64,000 bases of DNA from Eretmocerus hayati (GCA_029851415.1 CM056742.1:76374748-76438747), one strand, 5' to 3'; numbered from the stretch's first letter, positions 43,316-55,300 are shown. Numbers and translations are program-made. The notes: generated by a model not told the origin, from the sequence alone.

Positions 43316-43575
43316 GATGAGAAAATATGATCCAGGAATGACTATTGATGTTTGGATCACTAAATCCACAGCCAAGACTGATTTTTCAGAGATTTAAAAA
43401 GCAAAAGTTCCAAAAAAGTTCCAAAAATATTCCAATTGACATTCCTCAGAATCGGCCCGGCGAAAGATTTTCCTTTTTCAAGGAATGTAATGTCTAAATT
43501 ACGTAGAAACGAAACCCAAAACTTCCAGGACCGAAGCTGAAAATTTCATTTAAAATCAGTTCAGGCACACCGTGT
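43316..43575 (-). repeat. Right TIR of the RAG1-like transposon
   Basis: It is the inverse complement of the left TIR, ends TTCAGGCACACCGTG, and is followed by the target duplication TATG. Confidence 0.88.
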
Positions 43576-43811
43576 ATGGGTGCTTGATGGGGGTTATGGT
43601 TTGCGTGTATCTTCCGTTCGTGGCTGCTGAATTTTTTTATTCAATTCTAAATCGTGGATAACGTAATCTCTTCCTCGAGATGCATTTTTTGGTGGCAATT
43701 AAGGCGTCACTAACTATAGGGACCCTAGCTGGCACATGTCATGACATTGGACAGAGCTGTTGTGGGTCTCGCGGGTCATTTACATTCTATATCAGGTGTT
43801 TGCAATAAAAA

Positions 43812-44080
43812 ATGGACTTATACCGTTCTGGTCCCCAAATTTCTTCGATTTTTTTTCCGAACCGGAACGGTATAAGTCCATCATTTTTTTTGAAGTGGAA
43901 TTATACCGTTCTGGATCGGGGAAAGTAAAGAAACTAGTCGACTTTCAGATCGTGAAATATTGAAAAATTGTCGATTTGAACCCTTTTGCTTTAAAAAACG
44001 TCGAAATACTGTGGACTTGAACCATTTTTTGTGTTAAAAAGTTGAAAAATTCTGGGGGCCAGAATGGTATAAGTCCATGC
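43812..44080. mobile_element. ~270-bp TIR element (ATGGACTTATACCGTTCTGG)
   Basis: ATGGACTTATACCGTTCTGG opens the element and its complement with one or two changes (CCAGAATGGTATAAGTCCAT) closes it. Two more internal copies of the motif, one inverted (43862-43882), allow several alternative hairpins. There is no coding capacity. Confidence 0.65.
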
Positions 44081-44580
44081 TTTTTTCTCAAAATGTCGAC
44101 CGGGAGCTTTTATTCCTCGGTGTTGGTGAAGATATTTGCCAGTGTTCATGAATCATAATCGGTTTAGATCGACAAATCTCACCAAATATGTTACATTTGG
44201 AGTATTACGACCGTAATCGATTATATTTTTGAGATTGCAGCCCACGGGTGCGTATTGGAGGGTTTCAATCGAGAAGTATCCACCCATCCAGCCTGGGTCA
44301 CACTCTCTAGTATTCGGGAAGTGGCAAAGTACGGAATTCTACTTGAAGAATCACAGACGGAGTACATAGTGAAAAGCTCAGAATCAAAATTCTTCTATTT
44401 TCAAAACATGGAGTTTGAACGAGTAATCAAACTCTATTCGACATAGCAAACTGAAACAACTAATACTGACAAACAGTATAATGCGATTCAAATTAAATGC
44501 AGGTTGCTCATTTCGAGGAGTATGATATTCTCGCAACAATATCGACCGCAATGAGATTTATTTGTAAATGGCAGATAATC
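44081..44580. other. Non-coding interval, nothing recognised
   Basis: No supported gene or repeat is present. Confidence 0.35.
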
Positions 44581-45426
44581 GATCGGTGCTCGGCGAGTGA
44601 CGATCTGGTCCTGTTACGGTCATCAGCGAGTGTCGTCGATCTGGACCTGTATCGGTCTTCGGCGAGTGTCGATGTGGCCCTGTAACAGTTACAAGCGAGT
44701 GTTTATTTGGTCCCGTATCGGTTCTGTACCGGTCCTCGGCGAGTGACGATCTGGTCCTGTATCGGTCATCGGCGAGTGTCGATCTGGTCCTGTATAGGTC
44801 CCTGGCTAGTGTCGATGTGGTCCTGTAACAGTTATCGGCGAGTATTCATTTGGTTCCGTATCGGTCCTGTACCGGTCCTCGGCGAGTGTCGATGTGGTCC
44901 AGTATAATAGCCATCGGCGAGTGTCGATGTCCCGTATCGGTCCTGTATCGATCCTCGGTGAGTGTCGACGTGGTCCCGTTACGGTCATCGGCGAGTGTCA
45001 ATTCAGTCCCGTATCGGTGCTCGGCGAGTGACGATCTGGTCCTGTTACGGTCATCGGCGAGTGTCGTCGATCTGGACCTGTATCGGTCCTCGGCGAGTGT
45101 CGATGTGGTCCTGTAACAGTTATCAGCGAGTGTCCATTTGGTCCCGTAACAGTCCTGTACCGGTCCTCGGCGAATGTCGATGTGGTCCCGTAGCAGTCAT
45201 CGGCAAGTGTCTATTTGGTCCCGTCACAGTCATCGGCGAGTGTCAATTTGGTCCCGTATCGGTGCTCGGCGAGCATCGATCTGGTCCCGTATCGGTCCTC
45301 GGAGAGTGTCGATCTAGTCCAGTATCGGTCCTCTTCCGGTCCTCGGCGAGTGTCAATTTAGTCCCGTATCGGTGCTCGGCGAGTGACGATGTTGTCCTGT
45401 TACAGTCATCGGCGTGTGTCGATCTG
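44581..45426 (+). repeat. 33-36-bp minisatellite (CGGCGAGTGTCGATSTGGTCC), left part
   Basis: Around 25 units of TCGGCGAGTGTCGATCTGGTCC plus a TGTATCGGTC-type linker repeat here. The overlapping ORFs (up to 165 codons) simply translate the unit. The array is interrupted at 45426 by the satellite-filled element and resumes at 53194. Confidence 0.85.
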
Positions 45427-45979
45427 CCCTGCTGCAAAAGATCGATTGGGATGGATTGAAAACCAATCGAATCCTATCGGGATGAATACATTTCAATCGG
45501 TTCTATCATTCAACCGGCGAGAGCAGTATTGGAATTCAATGCAGATCAATCGAACAAAGACCCAATCAAGCTGAATCCTGAATTGTAGAATTGGGATAAC
45601 GACTGCCAATAGAATTCTATACTGTTGATGAGGATTGATGTAAGCGAATATAATCCAATACTAGTATTCAGCATAGAATCGGACACGGAAGGATGGATGG
45701 AAGATCTTTGCTGGTTCAATATGTTTTAATGAACCGATTCAGTATTGGAATCAATCTAATTGAATAATGGATCTCGTCTCCCACTGCTCTATCGAGATCA
45801 ATGCTTCAGAAAGTGATTCGATTTGCGAAACGATACTAATTGTCTATCCTAACCAATCCCAAACGACAGGATTGGTTTTCACCTTTTGAACACTATTATT
45901 TCAACATTCCTCAATCGAACTGAATAATTCTGTGCAGTACTGGGTGTATAATAACCTTGCTCTTTCCTATCCGTTTCAA

Positions 45980-48970
45980 TCATGAATGGACAGATTCGAG
46001 TCGAATTATGCCTGGATCAATTCCAATCATCCCCCTATCACCTATTGCGTGATTGACAAATCGAGCTGAGTACTACAAAATCGGATTGAAATCGTGGATG
46101 CATGGTTATTCTATCCTTCCCAATACTCATAATCAGTATTGAACTCCGCTAGATTTCATATATTTCGATCGAATCCAATACTGCTCAGCAGGATTAGAAT
46201 GGCCTGAAGATGAGTTTTGCTATCGGTCTGAATCCTGCCAAGCAGCATTGAATTGACTGAGTCAATCGATTCCAATGATAACCCAATTACTCACTGCGTG
46301 ATTGACCAATCGAGCTGAATACTACAAGATCGGATTGAAATCGTGGATGCATGGTTATTCTATCCTTCCCAATACTCACAATCAGTATTGAACTTCGCTG
46401 GATTTCATATATTTCAATAGAATCCAATACTGCTCAGCAGGATTGGGATGGCCTGAAGATGAGTTTTGCTATCGGTCTGAATCCTGCCAAGCAGCATTGA
46501 ATTGACTGAGTCAATCGATTCCAATGATAACCCAATTACTCACTGCGTGATTGACCAATCGAGCTAAATACTACAAAATCGGATTGGAATCGTGGATGCA
46601 TGGTTATTCTATCCTTCCCAATACTCACAATCAGTATTGAACTCCGCTAGATTTCATATATTTCAATCGAATTCAATACTGCTCAGCAGGATTGGAACGA
46701 TCTCGAGATGAGTTTTGCTATCGGTCTGAATCCTGCCAAGCAGCATTGAATTGACTGAGTCAATCGATTCCAATGATAACCCAATTACTCACTGCGTGAT
46801 TGACCAATCGAGCTCAATACTACAAAATCGGATTGAAATCGTGGATGCATGGTTATTCTATCCTTCCCAATACTCACAATCAGTATTCAACTCCGCTAGA
46901 TTTCATATATTTCAATCGAATTGAATACTGCTCAGCAGGATTGGTACGGCCTGCGGATGAGTCTCGCTATCGGTCTGAATCCTGCCGGGCAGCATTGAGT
47001 GGACTTTGTCAATCGATTTCAATGATGACTCGATCACTCACTGCGTGATTGACCAATCGAGCTGAATACTACAAAATCGGATTGGAATCGTGGATGCATG
47101 GTTATTCTATCCTTCCCAATACCTACAATCAGTATTGAACTGCGCTGGATTTCATATATCTCAATCGAATTCAATACTGCTCAGCAGGATTGGAACGGTC
47201 TCGAGATGAGTTTTGCTATCGATCTGAATCATGCCAGGCAGCATTGAGTGGACTGCGTCAATCGATTTCAATGATGACCCAATTATTCACTGCGTGATTG
47301 ACCAATCGAGCTGAATACTACAAAATCGGATTGGAATCGTGGATGCATGGTTATTCTATCCTTCCCAATACCTACAATCAGTATTGAACTGCGCTGGATT
47401 TCATATATTTCAATCGAATTCAATACTGCTCAGCAGGATTGGAACGATCTCGAGATGAGTTTTGCTATCGGTCTGAATCCTGCCAGGCAGCATTGGATTG
47501 ACTGAGTCAATCGATTCCAATGATAACCCAATTACTCACGGCGTGATTGACAAATCGAGCTGAGTACTACAAAATCGGATTGAAATCGTGGATGCATGGT
47601 TATTCTATCCTTCCCAATACTCACAATCAGTATTGAACTCCGCCAGATTCCGTATATTCCAATCGAATCCAATACTGCTCAGCAGGATTGGAACGATCTC
47701 GAGATGAGTTTTGGTATCGGTCTGAATCCTGCCAGGCAGCATTGGATTGACTGAGTCAATCGATTCCAATGATGACCCAATCACTCTTTGCGTCATTGAT
47801 CAATCGAGATGAATACTACAGAATCCAGTTGAAATCGTGGGTGCATGGTTATTCTATTTCTCTCAATACTCACAATCAGTATTGAACTCCTCTAGATTTC
47901 ATACATCTCAATCGAATTCAATACTGCTGAGCAGGATTGGAACGGCCTGAAGATGAGTTTTGCTCTCGGTCTGAATCCTGCCAGGCAGCAACGAGTCGAC
48001 TGCGTCAATCGATTTCAATGATGACCCAATTACTCACTGCGTGATTGACCAATCGAGCTGAATACTACAAAATCGGATTGAAATCGTGGATGCATGGTTA
48101 TTCTATCCTTCCCAATACTCACAATCAGTATTGAACTTCGCTGGATTTCATGTATTTCAGTCGAATCCAATACTGCTCAGCAGGATTGGAATGGCCTGAA
48201 GATGAGTTTTGCTATCGGTCTGAATCCTGCCAAGCAGCATTGAATTGACTGAGTCAATCGATTCCAATGATCACCCAATTACTTACTGCGTGATTGACCA
48301 ATCGAGCTGAATACTACAAAATCGGATTGATATCGTGGATGCATGGTTATTCTATCCTTCCCAATACTCACAATCAGTATTGAACTCCGCTAGATTTCAT
48401 ATATTTCAATCGAATTCAATACTGCTCAGCAGGATTGGAACGGTCTCGAGATGAGTTTCGCTATCGGTCTGAATCCTGCCAGGCAGCATTGAGTCGACTG
48501 CGTCAATCGATTTCAATGATGACCCAATCACTCTTTGCGTCATTGATCAATCGAGATGAATACTACAGAATCCAGTTGAAATGGTGGGTGCATGGTTATT
48601 CTATTTCTCTCAATACTCACAATCAGTATTGAACTCCTCTAGATTTCATACATCTCAATCGAATTCAATACTGCTGAGCAGGATTGGTACGCTCTGAGGA
48701 TGAGTTTCGCTATCGGTCTGAATCCTGCCGGGCAGCATTGAGTCGACTGCATCAATCTATTCCAATGATGACCCAATCACTCTTTGCGTCATTGACTAAT
48801 ATCGAGATGAATACTACAGAATCGAATGGAAATCGTGGGTACATGGTTATTCTATCCTTCTCAATACTCACAATCAGTATTGAACTCCTCTAGGTTTCAT
48901 ATATATCAATCGATTTCAATACTGCTGGGCAGAATTGGAACAGCCTGAAGATGAGTTTTGCTATTGGTCA
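45980..48970 (+). repeat. 249-bp satellite, about 12 units
   Basis: GTGGATGCATGGTTATTC recurs at 46094, 46343, 46592, 46841, 47090 and 47339, a period of exactly 249. Each unit has TTCCCAATACTCACAATCAGTATTGAA, a TACTGCTCAGCAGGATTGG block and CTGAATCCTGCCARGCAGCA. Diverged units precede it from 45440. Confidence 0.9.
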
Positions 48971-51690
48971 GGTGAACGGGTTATAAGGTCTGCAATGCTG
49001 AGAATCAGTATTGAAATCGATTGAGGCGGATTGAGATCTCGATGTTTGCAATACTGGAAGACGGTACTGGAATCGATCGGGGCAGATAGGATTTCAAGTC
49101 CTCAATACTAACAATCATCATTCAGGTATATTGACGTAGATAGAATATACGGTATCCAATGTTAGAGGTCAGTATTTGGATCTATTGAGGCAGATAGGAC
49201 TTCCCATTCCCAATCTGATACACAGCATTCGAATTAATTCAAGTAGATATGATATAAGGTCTGCAATGCTGAACATCAGTATTGAGATCGATCGAAGCGT
49301 AATGCGCTCCCGATATTCCCAATACTGAAATACAGAACTGGAATCGATTAGGGCAGATAGGATTCCAAGTCCTCAATACTGATATTCCGCATTCAATTCG
49401 ATTCAGGTAAATATGATATGAGGTCTGCAATGCTGAAAGTCGGGATTGAGATCGATTCAAGCGGATTAAGATCTCAGTGTTTCCAATACTTGAAAATGGT
49501 ATTGGAATGAGTTGGAGCAGATAGGATCTCAATTCTGCAATACTGATTTTCAACATTAAAATCGATACAAGTAGATAGGATATAATGAGGTCACTTATGC
49601 TTACATTTAGTATTGAGATCGATTGAAGTGGACTGAGATAGCAATCTGCCCAATACTGAGAGACAGTACTCAAATCGATTCAGATTATTGGGATATAAAG
49701 GCTCCAATACTTACAGTCAGTATTGAGATCAATTAAATTGGGTTAAGATCTCGATATTCCCAATACTGGAAAACAGTACTCAAATCGATTGGGACAGCTA
49801 GGATTTCAAGTCCTTAATACTGATATCCAGCATTTAAATCGATTCAAGTAGACAGGATATAAGATCTGCAATGCTGAAAATCAGTATTGAGATCGATTGA
49901 AGCGGATTGAGAACCCGATGTTTCCACTACTGAAATACAGTACTGAAATCGATTCGGGCAGGTAGGATTTTAAGTCCTCAATACTGATATCCAGCATTCA
50001 AATCGATTCAAGTAGATAGGATATAAGATCTGCAATGCTGAAAATCAGTATTGAGATCGATTCAAGCGGATTGAGAACCCGATGTTTCCAATACTGAAAT
50101 ACAGTACTGAAATCGATTGGGGCAGATAGGATTTCGAGTCCTCAATACTGATATCTAGCATTCAATCCGATTCAGGTAAATATCATATGAGGTCTGCAAT
50201 GTTGAAAATCAGTATTGAAATCGATTGAAGCGGATTGAGAACCCGATGTTTCCAATACTGAAAGACAGTTCTGGAATCGATTGGGGGAGTTAGGATTTCA
50301 AGTCCTCAATACTGAGATCCAGCATCCAAATCGATTCAAGTAGATAGGATATAAGGTTTCTAATGCTTACTTCCAGTATTGAGATCGATTGAAGTGGATT
50401 GAGATAGCGATCTACCCAATACTGAGAGACAGTACTCAAATCGATTCAGGTTATTAGAATATAAAGGCTAGAATACTCACAGTCAGTATTGAGATCGATT
50501 GAAGTGGGTTGAGATCTCGAAGTTCCCAATACTCGAAAACAGTACTGGATTCGACTGGGCAGATAGGATTTCAAGTCCCCAATACTGATATTTAGCATTC
50601 AATTCGATTCAGGTAAAAATCATATAAGGTCTGCAATGCTGAACATCAGTATTGAGATCGATTGGGGCGTACTGAGAACCCGATGTTTCCAATACTGAAT
50701 TACAGTACTGGAATCGACTGGGGCAGATAGGATGGCAAGTCCTGAATACTGATATCTAGCACTGATATCCAGCATTCATTCCGATTCAGGTAGATAGGAT
50801 ATGAGGTTTCTGATGCTTACTTTCAGTATTCAGATCGATTGAAGTGGATTGAGATCCCGATATTCCCAATACTGAAATACAGTACTGAAATCGATTCGGG
50901 CAGGTAGGATTTTAAGTCCTCAATACTGATATCCAGCATTCAAATCGATTCAAGTAGATAGGATATAAGATCTGCAATGCTGTAAATCAGTATTGAGATT
51001 GATTCAAGCGGATTGAGAACCCGATGTTTCCAATCCTGAAATACAGTACTGAAATCGATTGGGGCAGATAGGATTTCGAGTCCTCAATACTGATATCTAG
51101 CATTCAATCCGATTCAGGTAAATATCATATGAGGTCTGCAATGTTGAAAATCAGTATTGAAATCGATTGAAGCGGATTGAGAACCCGATGTTTCCAATAC
51201 TGAAAAACAGTTCTGGAATCGATTGGGGCAGTTAGGATTTCAAGTCCTCAATACTGAAATCCAGCATCCAAATCGATTCAAGTAGATAGGATATGAGGTT
51301 TCTAATGCTTACTTCCAGTATTGAGATCGATTGAAGTGGATTGAGATAGCGATCTACCCAATACTGAGAGACAGTACTCAAATCGATTCAGGTTATTAGA
51401 ATATAAGGGCTAGAATACTCACAGTCAGTATCGAGATCGATTGAAGTGGGTTGAGATCTCGAAGTTCCCAATACTCGAAAACAGTACTGGATTCGACTGG
51501 GCAGATAGGATTTCAAGTCCCCAATACTGATATTCAGCATTCAAATCGATTCAGGACGATAAATAAACTCGTCAATGCTCATAGTCAGTATTGGAACCGA
51601 TAGACGTAGTGTGAGTTATTGAACTTCCCATTCCTGAAAGTTAGTATTGGAATCGATTGAGGCCGATAGAATTCGAGTGGCTGACGCTAG
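48971..51690 (+). repeat. ~160-bp satellite with a ~940-bp higher-order period
   Basis: Units carry GTCTGCAATGCTGAAAATC, AGTATTGAGATCGATTGAAG, CCAATACTGAAATACAGTACTG and GATAGGATTTCAAGTCCTC. A composite starting GAGGTTTCTAATGCTTACTT appears near 50354 and again near 51296 with near identity, showing that several units are copied together. Confidence 0.85.
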
Positions 51691-51924
51691 GCGGCGTTTC
51701 GGTGACCATCTCAGTTAGCATCCAAATATCATGGGATTGCTTTCTCGCAAGCGACGAACCATCTCTCCTGTTCCTATATAAGACTGATGAGTGACAGAAC
51801 CTCCAAATAGCGTTTAGTTATGTAATGCGATGATATGTTAATGCGATCATGATTAAAATAAGTATTGAATTGTATTGAAACCTTACCTGTAATGTGAGTG
51901 ATGTATATGTGAGACGTTGATTTG

Positions 51925-52990
51925 TAATAATGACTGAAAGTCAGTATTGAGGTCGATTGAGGCCGATTGAGTTCTCGATGTTCCCAATACTGAAAATCAG
52001 TATTGGAATCGATTGAGGCGGATAGGATTTCGGATATCCAATACTGATTTCCAGCATTCAAATCGATTCAGATGAATAGGATATGAGGTGTCCAATGATT
52101 CTATTCAGTATTGAGTTCGATTGAGGTTCCAATACAGAATAACAGTATTGGAATCGATTGAGGCGGATAGGATTTCGGATATCCAATACTGATTTCCAGC
52201 ATTCAAATCGATTCAGATGAATAGGATATGAGGTGTCCAATGATTCTATTCAGTATTGAGTTCGATTGAGGTTCCAATACAGAATAACAGTATTGGAATC
52301 GATTGAGGCGGATAGGATTTCGGATATCCAATACTGATTTCCAGCATTCAAATCGATTCAGATGAATAGGATATAAGGTGTCCAATGATTCTAGTCAGTA
52401 TTGAGTTCGATTGAGGTTCCAATGCAGAATAACAGTATTGGAATCGATTGAGGCGGATTGGATTTCGGATATCCAATACTGATTTCCAGCATTCAAATCG
52501 ATTCAGATGAATAGGATATAAGGTGTCCAATGATTCTAGTCAGTATTGAGTTCGATTGAGGTTCCAATGCAGAATAACAGTATTGGAATCGATTGAGGCG
52601 GATAGGATTTCGGATATCCAATACTGATTTCCAGCATTCAAATCGATTCAGATGAATAGGATATGAGGTGTCCAATGATTCTATTCAGTATTGAGTTCGA
52701 TTGAGGTTCCAATACAGAATAACAGTATTGAAATCGATTGAGGCGGATTGGATTTCGGATATCCAATACTGATTTCCAGCATTCAAATCGATTCAGATGA
52801 ATAGGATATAAGGTGTCCAATGATTCTAGTCAGTATTGAGTTCGATTGAGGTTCCAATGCAGAATAACAGTATTGGAATCGGTTGAGGCGGATAGGATTT
52901 CGGATATCCAATACTGATGTCCAGCATTCAAATCGATTCAGATGAATAGGATATAAGGTCTCCAATGATTCTAGTCAGTATTGAGGTCGA
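51925..52990 (+). repeat. 145-bp satellite, about 7 nearly identical units
   Basis: The block AGGCGGATAGGATTTCGGATATCCAATACTGATTTCCAGCATTC recurs every 145 bp. Minus-strand 60-codon frames repeat at 52058, 52203, 52348, 52493, 52638 and 52783. They are conserved only because the repeat units are, and they end inside the next unit. Confidence 0.92.
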
Positions 52991-53193
52991 TTGGCAATCT
53001 CTCTCTCAATGCGTATAGTCGGCATTGGTAAAGATTGGTCAACACTGTTTGAATCCCGATCAACATCATTGATCGCGATTGAACTCCAATCTTCTCCAAT
53101 CCTGAAAATCATGTTTCAAATTCATCATAAGTTTCTAGATTCAGATCGATTGAGTGTTTTTCTATCAAATCCAATCGAACTTTTGCAGCAGGG

Positions 53194-53279
53194 TGGTCCT
53201 GTATCGGTCCCTGGCTAGTGTCGATGTGGTCCTGTAACAGTTATCGACGAGTGTCCAGATCGCCGATAACTGTTACAAG
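53194..53279 (+). repeat. 33-36-bp minisatellite, right part
   Basis: About two and a half units of the 44581-45426 array resume after the satellite-filled element and match best with a segment near 44788-44845. Confidence 0.8.
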
Positions 53280-53873
53280 ACTCTTCAAATTATGTGTAGA
53301 ATGATGAATTACCCCATCACTTGAGGGCTACCTTTTTTGATACACTAAGAGGAGCTATAGATGTGAGCAAGGTAAATTCAGTTTTTCACGTCATAATGTA
53401 ATGCATTGCAACGGTTCAAAATCTTCACAAAATTCTAAAAATTCAGATTATTCTTATGAAGTCTAATTTGTTAGATTCAATTATGTTTCTATCTGAATGA
53501 TGTCTTCTTTTGTTAAAAGTTAAGTTACTATGAAATAACAAAACAATAATCAGTTGTTCTGTTTGATTGGCTTTTATTGATTTTTTTTATAAAATTGAAC
53601 AATCAATTTTTCAAATTGAGCCATGAGGGTCAAGGTCCTGAAAAAAGGAAAAGGAATCTATTAGTTCAAGAAAAAGATAACAAATAGTTGAGTTCAATCA
53701 TGGAAATTAATTAAGAATATTTAATTGGCAAAATACCTTGGCTATGTGGAATATTGACTCACACAGATTTTAGAATAATTTGATGTCCCTCGACGAAGGC
53801 CAAATTTTGTTTTATATAAAAATACTCCTTATCTCATCTCAGTTTATCAGCTAACTGGTCCATTGGCCAAGAG
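53280..53873. other. AT-rich non-coding interval
   Basis: No supported feature is present, but it may be the 3' UTR of the minus-strand candidate gene that follows. An ACATTATGACG and several AATAAA-like words occur on that strand. Confidence 0.3.
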
Positions 53874-55040
53874 TCACCAGTTTCGTTTCCAAGTCCTGTA
53901 AAAATCAAAAGAATTAGGACTCTTATTTTCATTTCAGTCTTTGCCACAAAATTGGCAAAGACCATAATCTGTAAAATAGGGTGAATTACGTTATATTTTC
54001 CTAAAAGGGGAAATCATTCTCATTAGTATCATTAACCATTAAACTCAAGTGATATTAGTTAAAGAAAAAGTCTTACCTTGTATTCTGAAGTTGGTTGCCC
54101 CACGACGGATTCTCTGGGTACACCCCTGGAGGTGGTCTCCACATCTGGCCTTGCCCCACTGGTGTTCCTTGAGTATCCAGGTAGACCTAGAAAAAGCACA
54201 AAATTAATTAGAATCATTTTGGTATATTATTTCATTCATGTTGATCAAATCCAAAAGAGACTTTCTTATGAAACCGAAACCCAGACCACTCCAACTAGAG
54301 GTTCCCCATAGTGAATATGAGCAATTCAAAATGAAATATCACTAAATAGGTATAAAAGAGGCCTTACATCATTGCTGGAGACAGGTAAAAATAGTGGAGT
54401 TCATTACCCTACCTCTGAACACCACCAGACTAAGTTCGTGGTATTACCCAGCCTCCGTTTCTTAGTTTCCGCAGTACCTGCAACAAGAAAAATATTAGAT
54501 ATAATTAAGCTAGCTACATGTGGGTTAGTTCATTAAAAAGATTGGATATTTTATAGTCATTTAAGTACAAAAAGTTACACACCCAGTCCCAAATTAATGG
54601 GACTGATCAAAAAATTAATCTTTGTTTACATGCAGCCCATGCTAATGCATGGTAAAACAGTGTCCTGTTGCAACACAGAATACTTTGTGAGTATGACTTC
54701 CCCAGTTTTCCCAGGGTACTTATGTTGAAGAAAAAGGCCTAGCGCAGGTGCTACGGCCAATAATTGTTAATTAAATATATCAATAAAAAATTACTCACGA
54801 TATAAACACCCCGGTTTTGCTGGCTCGAGTAGACGCTGATTGTCTCGCTCACAGCTCACGCCCCGTTGCGTGTCACGCCTCGGCGACGATGCTGCAGGTT
54901 CCTAATGATCCACAGCACACAATTACACACCCGGAACACTAGAACACCACTCCACGACGTAGCGCGAGCACCAGGAAGCCGTGTAAACAACCTGTTGCAA
55001 GGGGCTGGCGGCGGCCATTTTGAGTGCCGGTATAGCATGC
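53874..55040 (-). CDS. Candidate small spliced gene, unrecognised
   Basis: Minus-strand exon-like blocks with good signals are: 54799-about 55040 (donor TATC|GTGAGTAA), 54413-54477 (acceptor TTCTTGTTGCAG, donor GAG|GTAGGG), 54077-54186 (acceptor TTTTTCTAG, donor AAG|GTAAGA) and 53874-53895 (acceptor TTTTTACAG, ending in TGA). Joined, they keep one open frame across three junctions, including a Trp/Pro/Gly-rich stretch (GQGQMWRPPPGVYPENPSWG). No ATG lies in this frame after its upstream TAG in the first block, so the true start, or coding status, is unsure. A separate 60-codon ATG frame (54856-55038) lies in the first exon. It could be a short coding gene with an unseen 5' exon or a spliced non-coding RNA. 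I do not recognise the product. Confidence 0.3.
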
Positions 55041-55300
55041 TTGGCTGCTATTTCAGCGTGCGCAGATGCGCGCCCGTTTGAAAATTACATGCTACAGTAC
55101 TTGTATCAGATTTTATTTTAATAATTAGTGTAATTAATTATAATAACTTGTAAATATGTAAATTTTTATCCCGTATTCCAACTACGATATGAGGGGAAAT
55201 CACTATTTTTAGTAATTTTACCCCACCACTCGATAGTTGGAAATTTGAAAATTCGAAGCTTTTCTTTGACCTCGACGCTGATTGGTCGAGCTTACCAGGA
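54799..55300. promoter_or_regulatory. Probable promoter region, possibly bidirectional
   Basis: A GC-rich patch in AT-rich DNA contains CAAAATGGCCGCC on the minus strand (55008-55020), similar to the YY1/Pho-type AAGATGGCGGC element found near starts of broadly expressed genes. A CCAAT-box-like CTGATTGGTCGAGC lies at 55276. A plus-strand GAC|GTAAGTAG donor at about 55557 suggests a divergent transcript. Confidence 0.35.

Larger units (their letters stand above)
39576..43575 (+). mobile_element. Autonomous 4000-bp DNA transposon, CMC/Chapaev-like with RAG1-like transposase
   Basis: TIRs of about 260 bp lie at 39576-39836 and 43316-43575 and begin CACGGTGTGCCTGAA. A 4-bp duplication TATG flanks them (39572-39575 and 43576-43579). 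The inverted sister sequence at 60.2 kb keeps the uninterrupted site, with one CATA (=TATG) at 60234-60237, which confirms both ends. Inside is one two-exon gene with an uninterrupted 670-codon frame. The 4-bp duplication and CAC ends fit Chapaev elements. The CACGGTG end also resembles the RAG/Transib heptamer CACAGTG. Confidence 0.88.
39055..43783 (+). repeat. Left copy of a ~730-840-bp inverted pair, split by the 4-kb transposon
   Basis: Sequence 39055-39575 plus 43576-43783 aligns with the inverse complement of 60033-60868. It begins CCAAGTGACAAACATAAGTTGG and ends near GTGGGTCTCGCGGG. The minus strand holds a short frame (SDGVLEISLRSIFAEIAKTC) of unknown meaning that is also present in the other copy. 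The two copies could be TIRs of one giant element or two independent insertions of the same small element. Confidence 0.75.
45427..53193. mobile_element. 7767-bp satellite-filled element with short TIRs
   Basis: The block begins CCCTGCTGCAAAAGATCGATTGG and ends with CCAATCGAACTTTTGCAGCAGGG, an inverted match of about 22 of 23 positions. The same minisatellite flanks it on both sides in the same orientation. Joining GTGTCGATC-TG to TG-GTCCTGTATCGG restores a normal minisatellite unit, so TG may be a 2-bp target duplication. The interior is tandem DNA of three related kinds (249, about 160 and 145 bp) with no transposase-like ORF. It looks like a non-autonomous transposon that has expanded or captured satellite DNA. 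Confidence 0.7.

Noticed and set aside
44707..45459. Arg/Ser/Gly-rich ORFs in the 33-36-bp minisatellite
   Set aside because: Period near a multiple of three keeps frames open. No non-repeat coding part exists.
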